From: CAZZCU01 sp964652825
Lineage (GTDB): Bacteria > Bdellovibrionota_B > Oligoflexia > Oligoflexales > CAZZCU01
NCBI GenBank assembly: GCA_964652825.1
Contig: CAZZCU010000002.1
Location: 62,001 to 126,000, forward strand
Direction: 5' to 3'
Length of the DNA: 64,000 nt
The position numbers were made by a program, and so were the translations under genes. Below, piece after piece: positions 25,452-33,919 of this stretch. How positions within the stretch are numbered: position 1 is the first letter of the stretch; every line of letters begins with the position of its first letter. A model generated the notes under the pieces. It saw only the letters and a program-made list of their open reading frames with translations, ran no database searches and had not been told where the DNA came from.

Positions 25452-26045
25452 TTACAAACTCTGGAAAACTTCGACGAGCTTCTTATGCTCCGCTACTTCC
25501 TTTTTGCGGGCCACACTGATATTAACCATATACAAACGATGCAAAATTTTGACGTCACCAGAAGCGGTTTTGATTGCATGCACATATTCGTATTTCACCG
25601 CGTCATAGACGTTCGGCGTATAGTCAGCCAGCGTGTTGGCTTTATTTACTTGCGACAAAAAAGTTTTCGCCTGTGTTTCATTTAAAGATGTCGTCGGACC
25701 GGCTTCCGAGCCAGCCGGCGGCACTTTCGTCACCCGCAGCGGATTGGCGTCATCACCGAGCACATAGACTTGACCGCTATCCACCCAACCAGAACTGCTG
25801 AACAACCCCCAAGCTTCGCTGGCGGAGCTGTCACGCAACTGATCGAACATGACTATCTGCCAGTTGCTGGCGACACGCGCGGCGGCGGCCAGCGCCTGGC
25901 TGGTAGCGGGAGCATTGGCAGCAGTCGCCGGCGTCTGTTCCAGACTACGGGTATTACTGGGTGTAAGATTCGACAAGCAACCGGCGGTCAAACCAAACAG
26001 CGCCAAAAAACAGAACGTTGATGTGGTAATTATCTGCCTACGCAT
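25452..26045 (-). CDS. Lipoprotein of unknown function
   Basis: 197 residues from ATG 26045 with AGGAG seven bases upstream. Lipobox LTAGC with Cys at about residue 23. The mature part starts with an Ala/Thr-rich linker and holds one compact domain with strands SGQVYVLGDD, VKYEYVHAIK and VKILHRLYMVNIS. No family recognised. Next to another small lipoprotein gene transcribed in the same direction, 22 bases apart. Confidence 0.7.
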   Translation of the reverse strand: MRRQIITTSTFCFLALFGLTAGCLSNLTPSNTRSLEQTPATAANAPATSQALAAAARVASNWQIVMFDQLRDSSASEAWGLFSSSGWVDSGQVYVLGDDANPLRVTKVPPAGSEAGPTTSLNETQAKTFLSQVNKANTLADYTPNVYDAVKYEYVHAIKTASGDVKILHRLYMVNISVARKKEVAEHKKLVEVFQSL

Positions 26046-26067
26046 AATCGACTCCTCGCGGTACCTG

Positions 26068-26364
26068 TTATTCACAAAACTTGATGGCGTCAATGGTTCT
26101 TGGGATCGCCAGGCTTTTTACTTTCATTTCCGAATAACGAAATTTTTTGTTGTAGGCCGACTTGGCGAAATCAAGCGTCGACTGCAGCCGGCAATCTTCC
26201 TTGTTGACGACCAGGTTACGGGCGCAGACGGGGATAAATCCCTCCTGCACCTGGCCAATGCGTACAGTGTCCGGCATCAGATACCATTCACATTTCTTTT
26301 TGTGCTCGGGATCACAAGCAAGCGTCAGCGGCAAAAGAACTATCAGCGAAAAAATCAGCTTCAA
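26068..26364 (-). CDS. Small Cys-containing lipoprotein
   Basis: 98 residues from TTG 26364, chosen because it gives a perfect lipoprotein signal (LPLTLAC, Cys17) and has GGGG just upstream; the frame stays open to 26454. The mature part has Cys near 24 (KKKCEWYLMP), 46, 56 and the penultimate residue 97, suggesting disulfides in the periplasm. Unknown family. Divergent from the AstE-like gene, with start codons about 50 bases apart. Confidence 0.6.
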   Translation of the reverse strand: MKLIFSLIVLLPLTLACDPEHKKKCEWYLMPDTVRIGQVQEGFIPVCARNLVVNKEDCRLQSTLDFAKSAYNKKFRYSEMKVKSLAIPRTIDAIKFCE

Positions 26365-26416
26365 GATGAACCCCGTTACAGTTATGGTGTTGCCATGTGA
26401 GAATCCATGGGACTTG

Positions 26417-27451
26417 ATGATTATGGTGCCAAACTCATCCGCGTTTGCAAACAAAATACCACGAATCGATGCTGAGATTCAGATATTTACTGAATTGATC
26501 GCGACTCTGAGCACGAGCACGACCATCACCACCGAGCAATTGGCGGATTGCGTGTACCTATTGACACCCAAGGCGGCAACGGCGGTGCTGCCTGCCGGAA
26601 AAATCGCCGGCCTGTCCTTAATGGCCTTAACGCATGGCAACGAAGTCGGCGGCGTGGTCGTTCTTAACGAATTGTTACGAGGACTCATCGGTGGCGTGAT
26701 GCAATGCCCGCTCCCCATCATTTTGGCGCTTGGCAACCCCGGCGCGGCCAAACGCAACCAGCGTTTTGTTGATCGCGATCTCAATCGCTCCTTTTTGTTG
26801 GCAAGTACCGACACCAGCGAAGCCAGGCGTGCCGATGAACTGGAACAAATCCTCGGCAAAACCGCCTATCTGGTGGATTTTCATCAGACACGCGAGATTT
26901 CGGAAAATCCGTTTTTTATCTTCCCTTACACGAGCAAGGGGTTCGCGTTTGCTCAGGCGATCGCGCCGCAGATTCCGGTAGTGACGCATTGGGGGCGACC
27001 GTTCTCCGAGGACGGACGTTGCAGCGACGAGTATGTTAATAGTCAAGGTGGCGTCGGCATTACTATCGAAGTCGGACAAAACGGCTATGCGCCGTTCTCC
27101 ATTGGAGCTGGACTGTGGGTCGCCGTACAAGCGTTACGGGTCGCGCATGCCTATCTAGCGCAAAAACCACTCATCCACGATCAGCAGATAACTCCGGAGA
27201 TTTATACCTGGTTGGATATCCTGAAATATCAGGACTACGGCACTGACGACATCAGCCTGCTACCAGGCTGGCGTAACTTCAGTCATGTGCGAGCCGGCCA
27301 GCAACTGGGCACGGCCGCCAGTAAACCCATTGTCACGCCCGCCGAAGCCTGGTTATTGTTCCCACAATATCCTAAGCCCGGTGACCAGCGCCGACCGACC
27401 GAACTCTGCCGGCTGATGCGGCGGATTACCCCCGCCGATTTGCCGAGCTAG
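26417..27451 (+). CDS. Succinylglutamate desuccinylase/aspartoacylase-family zinc hydrolase
   Basis: About 344 residues from ATG 26417; the frame is open upstream but there it overlaps the divergent lipoprotein gene. Zinc ligands in the family motif HGNE (THGNEVGG, about residues 72-79), the NRSFL segment about 50 residues later and DFHQT with the third ligand His. ITIEVGQ contains the catalytic Glu typical of AstE/AspA enzymes. Removes an N-acyl or similar amide-linked group from a small amino-acid-like substrate; the substrate cannot be told here and no arginine-catabolism genes lie nearby. Confidence 0.82.
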   Translation: MIMVPNSSAFANKIPRIDAEIQIFTELIATLSTSTTITTEQLADCVYLLTPKAATAVLPAGKIAGLSLMALTHGNEVGGVVVLNELLRGLIGGVMQCPLPIILALGNPGAAKRNQRFVDRDLNRSFLLASTDTSEARRADELEQILGKTAYLVDFHQTREISENPFFIFPYTSKGFAFAQAIAPQIPVVTHWGRPFSEDGRCSDEYVNSQGGVGITIEVGQNGYAPFSIGAGLWVAVQALRVAHAYLAQKPLIHDQQITPEIYTWLDILKYQDYGTDDISLLPGWRNFSHVRAGQQLGTAASKPIVTPAEAWLLFPQYPKPGDQRRPTELCRLMRRITPADLPS

Positions 27452-27517
27452 TGATTGGAACGAAGGTTGCAGACCTTTAACCGCGGCAGGAATGAAACCG
27501 CCAGATAGACGCATTAC

Positions 27518-27546
27518 TTGTTGATTTTATTGATATTTTTATTATA
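27518..27546 (+). promoter_or_regulatory. Sigma-70-type promoter before the 46-residue gene
   Basis: TTGTTG (27518-27523), 17 bases, ATTATA (27541-27546), about 66 bases upstream of the small gene at 27613. Spacing is ideal and the region is AT-rich. Confidence 0.45.
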
Positions 27547-27612
27547 GCTGGCTGTTTAAAAGTCAGTATTGGTGTGCTTTTTATACCAGTCTTTGGAAAG
27601 GATGGTGACATT

Positions 27613-27753
27613 ATGAAACAGGCAAAACCCCAGCCCCAGACCCCGGCAACCACTGTTAAGGTCGTCAATAAACCGGTTCTAGCCAAAGATCAGGGCAAGG
27701 ATCAGGTAAAAGCTTTTAAGGAAGGCTTCGGCTGTAAAACTATCAACGGCTAA
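27613..27753 (+). CDS. 46-residue Lys-rich peptide, possible modified-peptide precursor
   Basis: ATG 27613 preceded by GGAAAGGATGG (spacing about 9-12), TAA at 27751. N-terminal half is Gln/Pro/Thr-rich (QPQTP, TTVKVV), the middle is charged (KDQGKDQVKAFK) and the end is GFGCKTING with a single Cys. The split into a charged leader and a short Gly/Cys-containing tail is what one expects of a ribosomal peptide precursor, and a SPASM maturase lies 8.4 kb upstream, but no cleavage motif or adjacent modifying gene is seen. It could equally be an ordinary small protein. Confidence 0.5.
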   Translation: MKQAKPQPQTPATTVKVVNKPVLAKDQGKDQVKAFKEGFGCKTING

Positions 27754-27807
27754 ATAATTATCGCCAAGTGCTGATAGTTCCCAGCCTACGTGAACCAATA
27801 ATAGACT

Positions 27808-27927
27808 TTACAACTTCTTGCCGTGCGGACTTTTGCCTTTCTTGCGCTTCACACGTGCTTTTTTGGCCGCACGAAAACGCACGGATTTTTTACGATTCTT
27901 TGGTGGACGATTTTTACGAGCTGCCAT
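27808..27927 (-). CDS. Very basic 39-residue protein
   Basis: ATG 27927 with GGAG seven bases upstream, TAA at 27808. More than half of the residues are Lys or Arg (MAARKNRPPKNRKK... ending SPHGKKL). It has no hydrophobic core. The composition is that of a small ribosome- or nucleic-acid-associated protein such as bTHX-like peptides, but I do not recognise the sequence. Convergent with the 46-residue gene. Confidence 0.68.
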   Translation of the reverse strand: MAARKNRPPKNRKKSVRFRAAKKARVKRKKGKSPHGKKL

Positions 27928-27979
27928 GAATAAACTCCGTGATCTTGATTTGCGTATTTTTTACTTTTGTCTTTACTGC

Positions 27980-28606
27980 TTAAAACCTGAAACCAACACC
28001 AACTCTAACTGCGGCCGGGCCGTGACTGGCCAGGTACAAATCGGTACGGGTTCTCTTGACTTCAGTACTGGTCGTCACACCAGCGGTAGTGGTGGTTGTG
28101 GTTTCAGTTTCCGTGGCGAATAAAGCGCTTTCAAAAATCTGTACTTCGGTATCCAGAAAAAGATTGGGATCAAGATTAAAGCGAAAACCCGTGGAGCCGT
28201 AGTAAAACAAACCACTGGTCTCGACTTCCCGCACGCTGACACCGGCGGAAGCGGTATTGTCAGCTTTATAACCGCCATAGAGGCTCAAAAACGGCGTCAC
28301 GCTAACGGAAAATGCTGGAAAGTAATAACGCACACCACCCAGCAACGCCAGACTGGTGGAATTGTCTGGTGACGGTGAGCCCGAGTAGGAACGTAGGGTC
28401 AAATTAGCCTGACCAAACCAATGCATGACATCATCCAACGGCTCAGCATAACGCAAACCGACTCCCATCGTCGATGTGCCCACCGTATTACCACCGGCTT
28501 TGGTTTTCTCGGATTGATAAAGACCGGAGATCATGCTGATCTCGCCTGCATAAGCTACACTCAACGACTGCAAACCAATGATCAGACTCAAAACTACTTT
28601 CCACAT
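27980..28606 (-). CDS. Outer-membrane beta-barrel protein
   Basis: 208 residues from ATG 28606 (GGAG five bases upstream). Signal peptide ends at about residue 20 (SVAYAG). Repeated amphipathic strands with aromatic girdle residues (MGVGLRYAEPL, GVRYYFPAFSVSVTPFLSLYGGY) and a C-terminus ending RVGVGFRF, the Phe-ended barrel signal. A Thr-rich loop (about residue 170-180, TETTTTTTAG) is notable. Similar in size to the OmpW/outer-membrane-protein beta-barrel families. Divergent from the acetyltransferase gene. Confidence 0.72.
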   Translation of the reverse strand: MWKVVLSLIIGLQSLSVAYAGEISMISGLYQSEKTKAGGNTVGTSTMGVGLRYAEPLDDVMHWFGQANLTLRSYSGSPSPDNSTSLALLGGVRYYFPAFSVSVTPFLSLYGGYKADNTASAGVSVREVETSGLFYYGSTGFRFNLDPNLFLDTEVQIFESALFATETETTTTTTAGVTTSTEVKRTRTDLYLASHGPAAVRVGVGFRF

Positions 28607-28713
28607 ATGCTCTCCAACCTCCGGAAATTTCTGAATGAACCGACCGGGGAGTGTCGCTAACTTCCCATGATAAGGCAAGAGAAACTTATGGAATTCACCT
28701 CACATATGGACAT

Positions 28714-28729
28714 CATCGTCAAGACGATG
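28714..28729. promoter_or_regulatory. Palindrome between divergent genes, possible operator
   Basis: CATCGTC-AA-GACGATG is a perfect 7-bp inverted repeat with a two-base centre in the 180-base gap between the leftward barrel gene and the rightward acetyltransferase gene. Size and symmetry suit a dimeric repressor; no regulator gene is next to it. Confidence 0.35.
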
Positions 28730-28786
28730 CACTATACCGGTGAGCATGGATAAAAATATAAGAGTTACGACAAGGAGGTCGTTCTA

Positions 28787-29383
28787 ATGATAGATTCGTC
28801 TTCCGCGAACAAACGGGAAAGTAAGACGCCTACAGGAAAGCACGTGGCGATGTCCGAGCATCATCTGGAAGTTCAATTCGTCGACCTGAGCCAGGACGAG
28901 ACCGCTGATATGTGTGACATCATTCGTCGCAACCTCTCCGTCTTCGAGGAAGTCGGCTCGGTTCTGGCGGCGACCTACCGACGACTCGATGGTTTATTTG
29001 AAAATTATCAAGGCCCCGGCCTGCGCTTTCTGGTTGCCAAAAATTCCGCGAACAATCAACTCGTCGGTGGGGCTGGCATTGGACCACTCGCCGGCCTGCC
29101 GTTGTCAGAGGGTTACGGCGAAATCAGGGATCTAGTGATCGAGCCGGATTATCGCGGCAAAGGTCTGGGAGCGAATTTACTCAAAGCCTGTATCGGTATC
29201 GCCAAAGAGTTTGGCTACAAACGCTTGTATTTAAAAACCACGCCGCAGATGCAAAACGCGCAACGTCTCTTTGAGCGTTTTGGTTTTCGCGCGGTGATTC
29301 ACGGCGCTGGCGAAAAACTGGAGCCAAAAACCGGCCTTCCATGCTACTACTTGCTCGAGGACTTGGCAGCCGTAACGCATTGA
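28787..29383 (+). CDS. GNAT-family N-acetyltransferase
   Basis: 198 residues, ATG preceded by AAGGAGG. A polar N-terminal tail is followed by a GNAT core: FLVAKNSANNQLVGGAGI (strands 2-3), GYGEIRDLVIEPDYRGKGLGANLLK with the acetyl-CoA-binding R/Q-G-x-G-A pattern as RGKGLG (about residues 124-129), YKRLYLKTTPQMQNAQRLFERFGF. Transfers acetyl from acetyl-CoA to an amine; substrate not determinable. Followed 30 bases later by a barrel gene in the same direction. Confidence 0.85.
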   Translation: MIDSSSANKRESKTPTGKHVAMSEHHLEVQFVDLSQDETADMCDIIRRNLSVFEEVGSVLAATYRRLDGLFENYQGPGLRFLVAKNSANNQLVGGAGIGPLAGLPLSEGYGEIRDLVIEPDYRGKGLGANLLKACIGIAKEFGYKRLYLKTTPQMQNAQRLFERFGFRAVIHGAGEKLEPKTGLPCYYLLEDLAAVTH

Positions 29384-29412
29384 TATTCCGCGAACGAAGA
29401 GGAGTTCCATTG

Positions 29413-30096
29413 ATGCTTTGTTCAGCACGCAAAAACTTTTTCCATCTTGGTTTTATCCTGGCGACAGCGATGTTAATGGCGCCTGCCGCGCATGCTGAGC
29501 TTGATCCCGAGCTGGCAGCGGTCGGCCCCAAAAATTCGCGGCAATTTTTCCTCGGCGGCAACCTCAGTTTCGGTCAAAGCTATGCAACCGGTGGTTCATC
29601 ACCGGACATCGCTTACAAGTTCAGTGTTGAACCAGGCTTTGTGTTTCCACGCGATAGCTGGTCACGTATCGAAGCCTCGTTGGAATTTGGCTTTGGCCAA
29701 ACCGGCTACACCCGCACCGGCGGCACCAAAGAATCAGTTGATATGACGCTAGGTCTGATGGCGCTGGCAAAATTCGGTTATGGCGCCAGTATGGGTAGCG
29801 GCAGTTTTTTAGTCGGTCGCTTTGGTCTCGGCCCGATTATGAGTTCCTATAAAGGTCGCACCAATGCCGGCGCCGATTTTTCCAGCGACGATCCCATTTG
29901 GGGTGTTGCTACCTACTTTGGTGTCGACTTCATTGCAGCAATGAACGACACGGTGGATTTTGTCGGCGGACTTGGCGTCACGCACGCACAGTTTAATATC
30001 GACTCGGTAAAAATGGGCGGCAATACCGTTAATGTCAGCGAGGCCGTTAATTTAAATATTCCGGCCTTGCAGTTGGGCTTACGTCTAACACTGTAA
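29413..30096 (+). CDS. Outer-membrane beta-barrel protein
   Basis: 227 residues from ATG 29413 (GAGGAG about nine bases upstream); the frame is open further back, over the end of the acetyltransferase gene. Signal peptide ends AAHA near residue 25. Amphipathic strands follow (RQFFLGGNLSFGQSYATGG, ASLEFGFGQTGYTRTGG, IPALQLGLRLTL) typical of small porin-like barrels; the last residue is Leu after a strand, acceptable though not the best BAM signal. Probably cotranscribed with the acetyltransferase. Confidence 0.72.
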   Translation: MLCSARKNFFHLGFILATAMLMAPAAHAELDPELAAVGPKNSRQFFLGGNLSFGQSYATGGSSPDIAYKFSVEPGFVFPRDSWSRIEASLEFGFGQTGYTRTGGTKESVDMTLGLMALAKFGYGASMGSGSFLVGRFGLGPIMSSYKGRTNAGADFSSDDPIWGVATYFGVDFIAAMNDTVDFVGGLGVTHAQFNIDSVKMGGNTVNVSEAVNLNIPALQLGLRLTL

Positions 30097-30271
30097 AGAG
30101 GAACGATCTCCCGGAAAGCGGCGATTTGCTTATGGATTTACGCTCTGCGAGATGCCGCTAGACCCTTTGACCACCATGGCTTTGGACTGGCTCGCCTTTG
30201 CGCTTGATTTCCACTGCTATTTCAACTACTTTGCACCCCTCGAATAGACCAAGGTTTTTTGGAGCAACAAC

Positions 30272-30448
30272 ATGGCATCGAATACAAGAATCGTTGAATT
30301 TCGCCGCAAAATGAAAAAAAGCAAAATGGGTGTTTGGCGCAAAAATAAACTACGTAAGTTTGGTTCAACACAACCCGATCTTGCGCTCAACAAACCAAAT
30401 GCTAGCGAGCTTAAGCAACTAAAGGCGAAGCAAGCCAAGAAAGCCTGA
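30272..30448 (+). CDS. Small basic protein
   Basis: 58 residues; ATG 30272 with GGAG seven bases upstream, TGA at 30446. Strongly basic (MKKSKMGVWRKNKLRKFGSTQ in the middle, KQLKAKQAKKA at the end), no Cys, no membrane segment. Five bases separate it from coaBC, so it is in the same operon. Likely nucleic-acid or ribosome associated by composition; not a family I can name. The ~175 bases before it contain no other gene. Confidence 0.75.
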   Translation: MASNTRIVEFRRKMKKSKMGVWRKNKLRKFGSTQPDLALNKPNASELKQLKAKQAKKA

Positions 30449-30452
30449 CCTG

Positions 30453-31658
30453 ATGGGATCATCTGACTTACACGTCGATCCCATTTCCACTGCCTTAAGC
30501 GGCAAAACCATCGAAGTTATTGTCTCTGGTTCGATCGGCGCGGTTGAGAGCGTGCGCTTTATTCGCGCGCTTCGTCGACTTGGCGCCACAGTCATTCCGT
30601 GGCTGACGGATGGCGGTGCGCAATTCGTCACTGAAACCGCCCTCAGCTGGGCAGCAGCACAACCGACACGACGTAACTTCTCTGGCGAAGCATCGCACAT
30701 CGCCACCGGTGATGCCTGCGTGATTGCTCCGGCCTCAGCCAACATCATCGCTAAAATCGCCACCGGCATCACCGATACACCGGCAGCCGCATTGGCGACT
30801 TCGTATCTTGGTAGCAAAAAGCCGCTCCTACTCATGCCCAACATGCACGATAGTCTGGCGCAAGCGCCGACGACGCTACAGAATCTCGCGAAGTTGGCAC
30901 AATGGGCAACTATTCTGGAAGCCCGCGGCGAAGAAGGCAAACGTAAATTCCCCGAGCCTGCTGTCGTCGCCGATCAAGTGGCGCATCACTTGTTGCACTC
31001 CCTGCGACCGACGGCGCCAGTGTTAGTAACGCTGGGTAGTACGCGCGGTTACATTGATGACGTGCGCTATATTTCCAACCTGTCATCCGGCAAGCTTGGG
31101 AGTTTGATCTGCGAGGAATTGTATCGTCATGGCTATGCCGTAAGCGCTATTTGCGGTGCGCGTCAATTCAGCCCCGCCGCCTACACCGAACTCGTTACCG
31201 CTGAGACCAACGCCGAGATGTTACAAGCCTGCAAGAGCCGCATTGATCGTGGTATCTCGGCATTGATTATGTCAGCCGCCGCTCTGGATTTTGTTCCGGA
31301 CCAACAACACACCGGCAAAATCGACTCGAAAAATACCGAAGCACTCACTATCAAGCTGGTAAAAAGCAAAAAAATTCTCGAAGAACTCGGTGATCTCGAC
31401 ACTCCGAAAATCGCCTTTAAACTTACCGCTGGACTCACTCCGGCGGCCGAAGCCAAGATTGCGCGTGACTATATCCAGACTTATGGATTGTCGTTATTGG
31501 TTCACAATCGTTTGCATGAAATCGGCCCGACCATACACAAAGCCGATATTCACTTCGCCGCACCAGCGAAATCAGCGGCGTCATCTTTGCAATCGCAAAC
31601 AAAAGATGAAATTGCTAAGATCGTCGTACGGCATATACTCGATCAACATGCGCACTAA
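30453..31658 (+). CDS. coaBC: Bifunctional CoaBC (phosphopantothenoylcysteine synthetase/decarboxylase), altered CoaC site
   Basis: 401 residues. N-terminal flavoprotein CoaC domain: VSGSIGAVESVRFIRALRRLGA, ASHIATGD with the active-site His, and APASANIIAKIATGITD. C-terminal CoaB domain: TLGSTRGYIDDVRYISNLSSGKLG and the TGKIDSKN region. Makes 4'-phosphopantetheine for coenzyme A. Two CoaC landmarks differ from the E. coli enzyme: the PxMN motif reads MPNMHDSL (Asn to His), and the LACG..G.GR flap reads EARGEEGKRKF, without the catalytic Cys. The decarboxylase may therefore be impaired or use a lineage-specific variant site. Confidence 0.85.
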   Translation: MGSSDLHVDPISTALSGKTIEVIVSGSIGAVESVRFIRALRRLGATVIPWLTDGGAQFVTETALSWAAAQPTRRNFSGEASHIATGDACVIAPASANIIAKIATGITDTPAAALATSYLGSKKPLLLMPNMHDSLAQAPTTLQNLAKLAQWATILEARGEEGKRKFPEPAVVADQVAHHLLHSLRPTAPVLVTLGSTRGYIDDVRYISNLSSGKLGSLICEELYRHGYAVSAICGARQFSPAAYTELVTAETNAEMLQACKSRIDRGISALIMSAAALDFVPDQQHTGKIDSKNTEALTIKLVKSKKILEELGDLDTPKIAFKLTAGLTPAAEAKIARDYIQTYGLSLLVHNRLHEIGPTIHKADIHFAAPAKSAASSLQSQTKDEIAKIVVRHILDQHAH

Positions 31659-31694
31659 GCATTGACCATTCACTAGCGATCGTAAATCAAATCT

Positions 31695-32417
31695 ATGCGC
31701 TTCATTCTGGCGGTTTATTTTTGGACGCTTCTGGCACTGATAACCATCGTGTTATTCAGCGTCCTTTTGTTTATTCGGTTGGTAGCGTTACTGACGCGAC
31801 AACAGCGTTACGATATCGCGATACACTGGATCGCCTCGCTTTGGGGCTGGTTACTGCTGAAAAGCGTACCGGTATGGCGGCTGAGTATCGACGGTCATGA
31901 ACATCTTGATCGTCGACAATGCCATGTCATTGTCGCCAACCACGAAAGCATGGCGGATATCTGGGCGGTGTTTTGCATTTTTACTCAGTTCCGTTGGTTA
32001 GCAAAATCATCGTTATTCCATTTACCCTTGATTGGTCCCGCCATGACCTGGGCTGGTTATGTACCGGTCAACCGCGGAGATCGCACCAGTCATACACAAG
32101 CTATGCGACAAGCAGCGCAATGGCTGCGCCTTGGCATCAGCATGTTCTTCTTCCCGGAAGGCACACGCACCAGCTCGGGTGAGATCGGACCATTTAAAAT
32201 GGGAGCATTCAAACTCGCCGTCGCGGAAAATATGCCAATCCTGCCGCTGGTCATTAAAGGCGCGCGCGATCTGCTGCCAAAAGGCTCGCTACTGCCCGGA
32301 CCGGCGCACGTGCGGATTCGGATATTGCCTGCGGTGCGACCTGCGGCGCGAGAAAGCATCGAAGAGTTCGCGGCCCGTGTCCGTCAAGTCATCGTTGACC
32401 AAGCAAAGATCATCTAA
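31695..32417 (+). CDS. plsC: 1-acyl-sn-glycerol-3-phosphate acyltransferase
   Basis: 240 residues. N-terminal hydrophobic segment (about 5-30) anchors the enzyme to the inner membrane. Catalytic HX4D box in ANHESMADIW (about residues 79-88) and the acceptor-binding FFPEGTRTSSGE (about 155). Acylates lysophosphatidic acid to phosphatidic acid in phospholipid synthesis. Its stop overlaps the start of the MATE gene (TAATG), so the two are coupled. Confidence 0.92.
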   Translation: MRFILAVYFWTLLALITIVLFSVLLFIRLVALLTRQQRYDIAIHWIASLWGWLLLKSVPVWRLSIDGHEHLDRRQCHVIVANHESMADIWAVFCIFTQFRWLAKSSLFHLPLIGPAMTWAGYVPVNRGDRTSHTQAMRQAAQWLRLGISMFFFPEGTRTSSGEIGPFKMGAFKLAVAENMPILPLVIKGARDLLPKGSLLPGPAHVRIRILPAVRPAARESIEEFAARVRQVIVDQAKII

Positions 32418-33778
32418 TGAGCATACGACGAGAGCTCAGACAAAGCCTGATGCTGGCGACGCCAATCATTGTCTCGCAGCTGGGCATGATGCTGATGAAT
32501 CTGGTCGATACCATCGTCGTCGGCAAAGTCAGTGCCGCCGCCTTGGCCGGCGTTGGTGCGGGCTCGGGTATGTTCTGGATGTGCGTGATTTCGGGTATCG
32601 GCGTGCTGACAGCATTGGATGCGCTGATTTCGCAGGCACATGGCGCCAATGACGTCACGACACGTGATCGTTATTTTGTTTTGGGGCATCTCGTCGCTGT
32701 CGGCTTATCGCTCATCCTGACCCCCTTGCTGTATTTTGTCAGTGAAATTTATTATCTGATCGGAGCCACCGAGGACGTGCTAGCGGTTGCCGTGCCCTTT
32801 TTGCAAATCATGAGTATCAACATACCATTGGTTTTGATCACGACGGTCTATCAACGGTATTGGCAGGCACGCAATATCGCGCTACCGATGGCGCTGATTG
32901 TGATCGCGGCGAATATTTTGAATTATTACGGCAATGTTGCTCTGGTTCTCGGCGAATGGGGTTTTCCGCGGCTCGAAGCGATTGGCTCCGCGTATGCGAC
33001 AACCTTGTCGCGCTTCAGTATTCTCGTCGCCATCATACTTTTTAGCTGGTTCTACCGCGACTCACCGCTACGACACGGAGCCGCCACCTGGCGCAATACG
33101 CGCGACTTCATTACCGCTCATGGCTGGTGGCCCGCGCACAAGCCGATTCTGGCGATCGGTATGCCCGCGGGCATGCAGATGCTGCTCGAAGTCGCGGCGT
33201 TCTCCATCGCCACAACATTAGCAACACGCTTAGGCGCGATCGATCTCGCAGCGCATCACATCGCTTTGATGATCGCCAGTTTCACTTTTATGTTTCCGAT
33301 GGGGTTTGCCGCCGCGGCATCTGTACGAGTTGGTCAAGAAGTCGGCGCTCGTTATCCGGCAGCGGCAAGCCGCGCCGGCTGGTTCGGTGTCGCACAAGGC
33401 GCCATCGTGATGTTGGCATGCAGTGTCATTCTTTTCGTTTGGCCGCGCACGATTTTCGGCTGGTTCACTACCGATCCAAATGTTGTGCGCCGCGGCCTCG
33501 ATATTTTATTTTTAGCGGCCATGTTTCAAGTCTTTGATGGAGTACAAGTCGCAGCCGCCGGCGCTCTGCGTGGTTTGGGCAAAACGCGCGGACCGATGTT
33601 CGCTAATTTGATCGGACACTATCCCATCGGTTTGCTTACCGGCATAATACTTTGTTTTTACTGGGATTTAGGCTTAGTTGGTCTATGGCTCGGCCTGAGT
33701 CTGGGCCTCTTTGTCGTGGCGACTTTGAATCTGGGTTTATGGCACATAGCAGCGAGAAAACTTATTAGGGTTTTCTAA
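32417..33778 (+). CDS. MATE-family multidrug/Na+ antiporter
   Basis: 453 residues with about twelve hydrophobic segments. The N-terminal ATPIIVSQLGMMLMNLVDTIVVGKVSAAALAGVG and the repeat LAIGMPAGMQMLLEVAAFSIATTLATRLGAIDLAAHHIAL match the two MatE halves, and the NorM-like PMGFAAAASVRVGQEVGA segment is present. Exports cationic compounds using a proton or sodium gradient. Overlaps plsC by one base. Confidence 0.92.
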   Translation: MSIRRELRQSLMLATPIIVSQLGMMLMNLVDTIVVGKVSAAALAGVGAGSGMFWMCVISGIGVLTALDALISQAHGANDVTTRDRYFVLGHLVAVGLSLILTPLLYFVSEIYYLIGATEDVLAVAVPFLQIMSINIPLVLITTVYQRYWQARNIALPMALIVIAANILNYYGNVALVLGEWGFPRLEAIGSAYATTLSRFSILVAIILFSWFYRDSPLRHGAATWRNTRDFITAHGWWPAHKPILAIGMPAGMQMLLEVAAFSIATTLATRLGAIDLAAHHIALMIASFTFMFPMGFAAAASVRVGQEVGARYPAAASRAGWFGVAQGAIVMLACSVILFVWPRTIFGWFTTDPNVVRRGLDILFLAAMFQVFDGVQVAAAGALRGLGKTRGPMFANLIGHYPIGLLTGIILCFYWDLGLVGLWLGLSLGLFVVATLNLGLWHIAARKLIRVF

Positions 33779-33919
33779 TGCTTGCTATTTCAGGACTCGT
33801 TTAGTACGGTCCGTCCCGCACAAGAAAACGAGAAATCGTGAACTGTCTCTTTGTATATGCCGATAATTTGGTTCGGCGTCTCTACCAGGCACCTCAATGC
33901 CTGTCTATAAGGAGTATTT

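Noticed and set aside
28707..28754. 15-codon ORF starting at the ATG 28707 across the palindrome
   Set aside because: No ribosome site and it lies over the likely operator; treated as chance.
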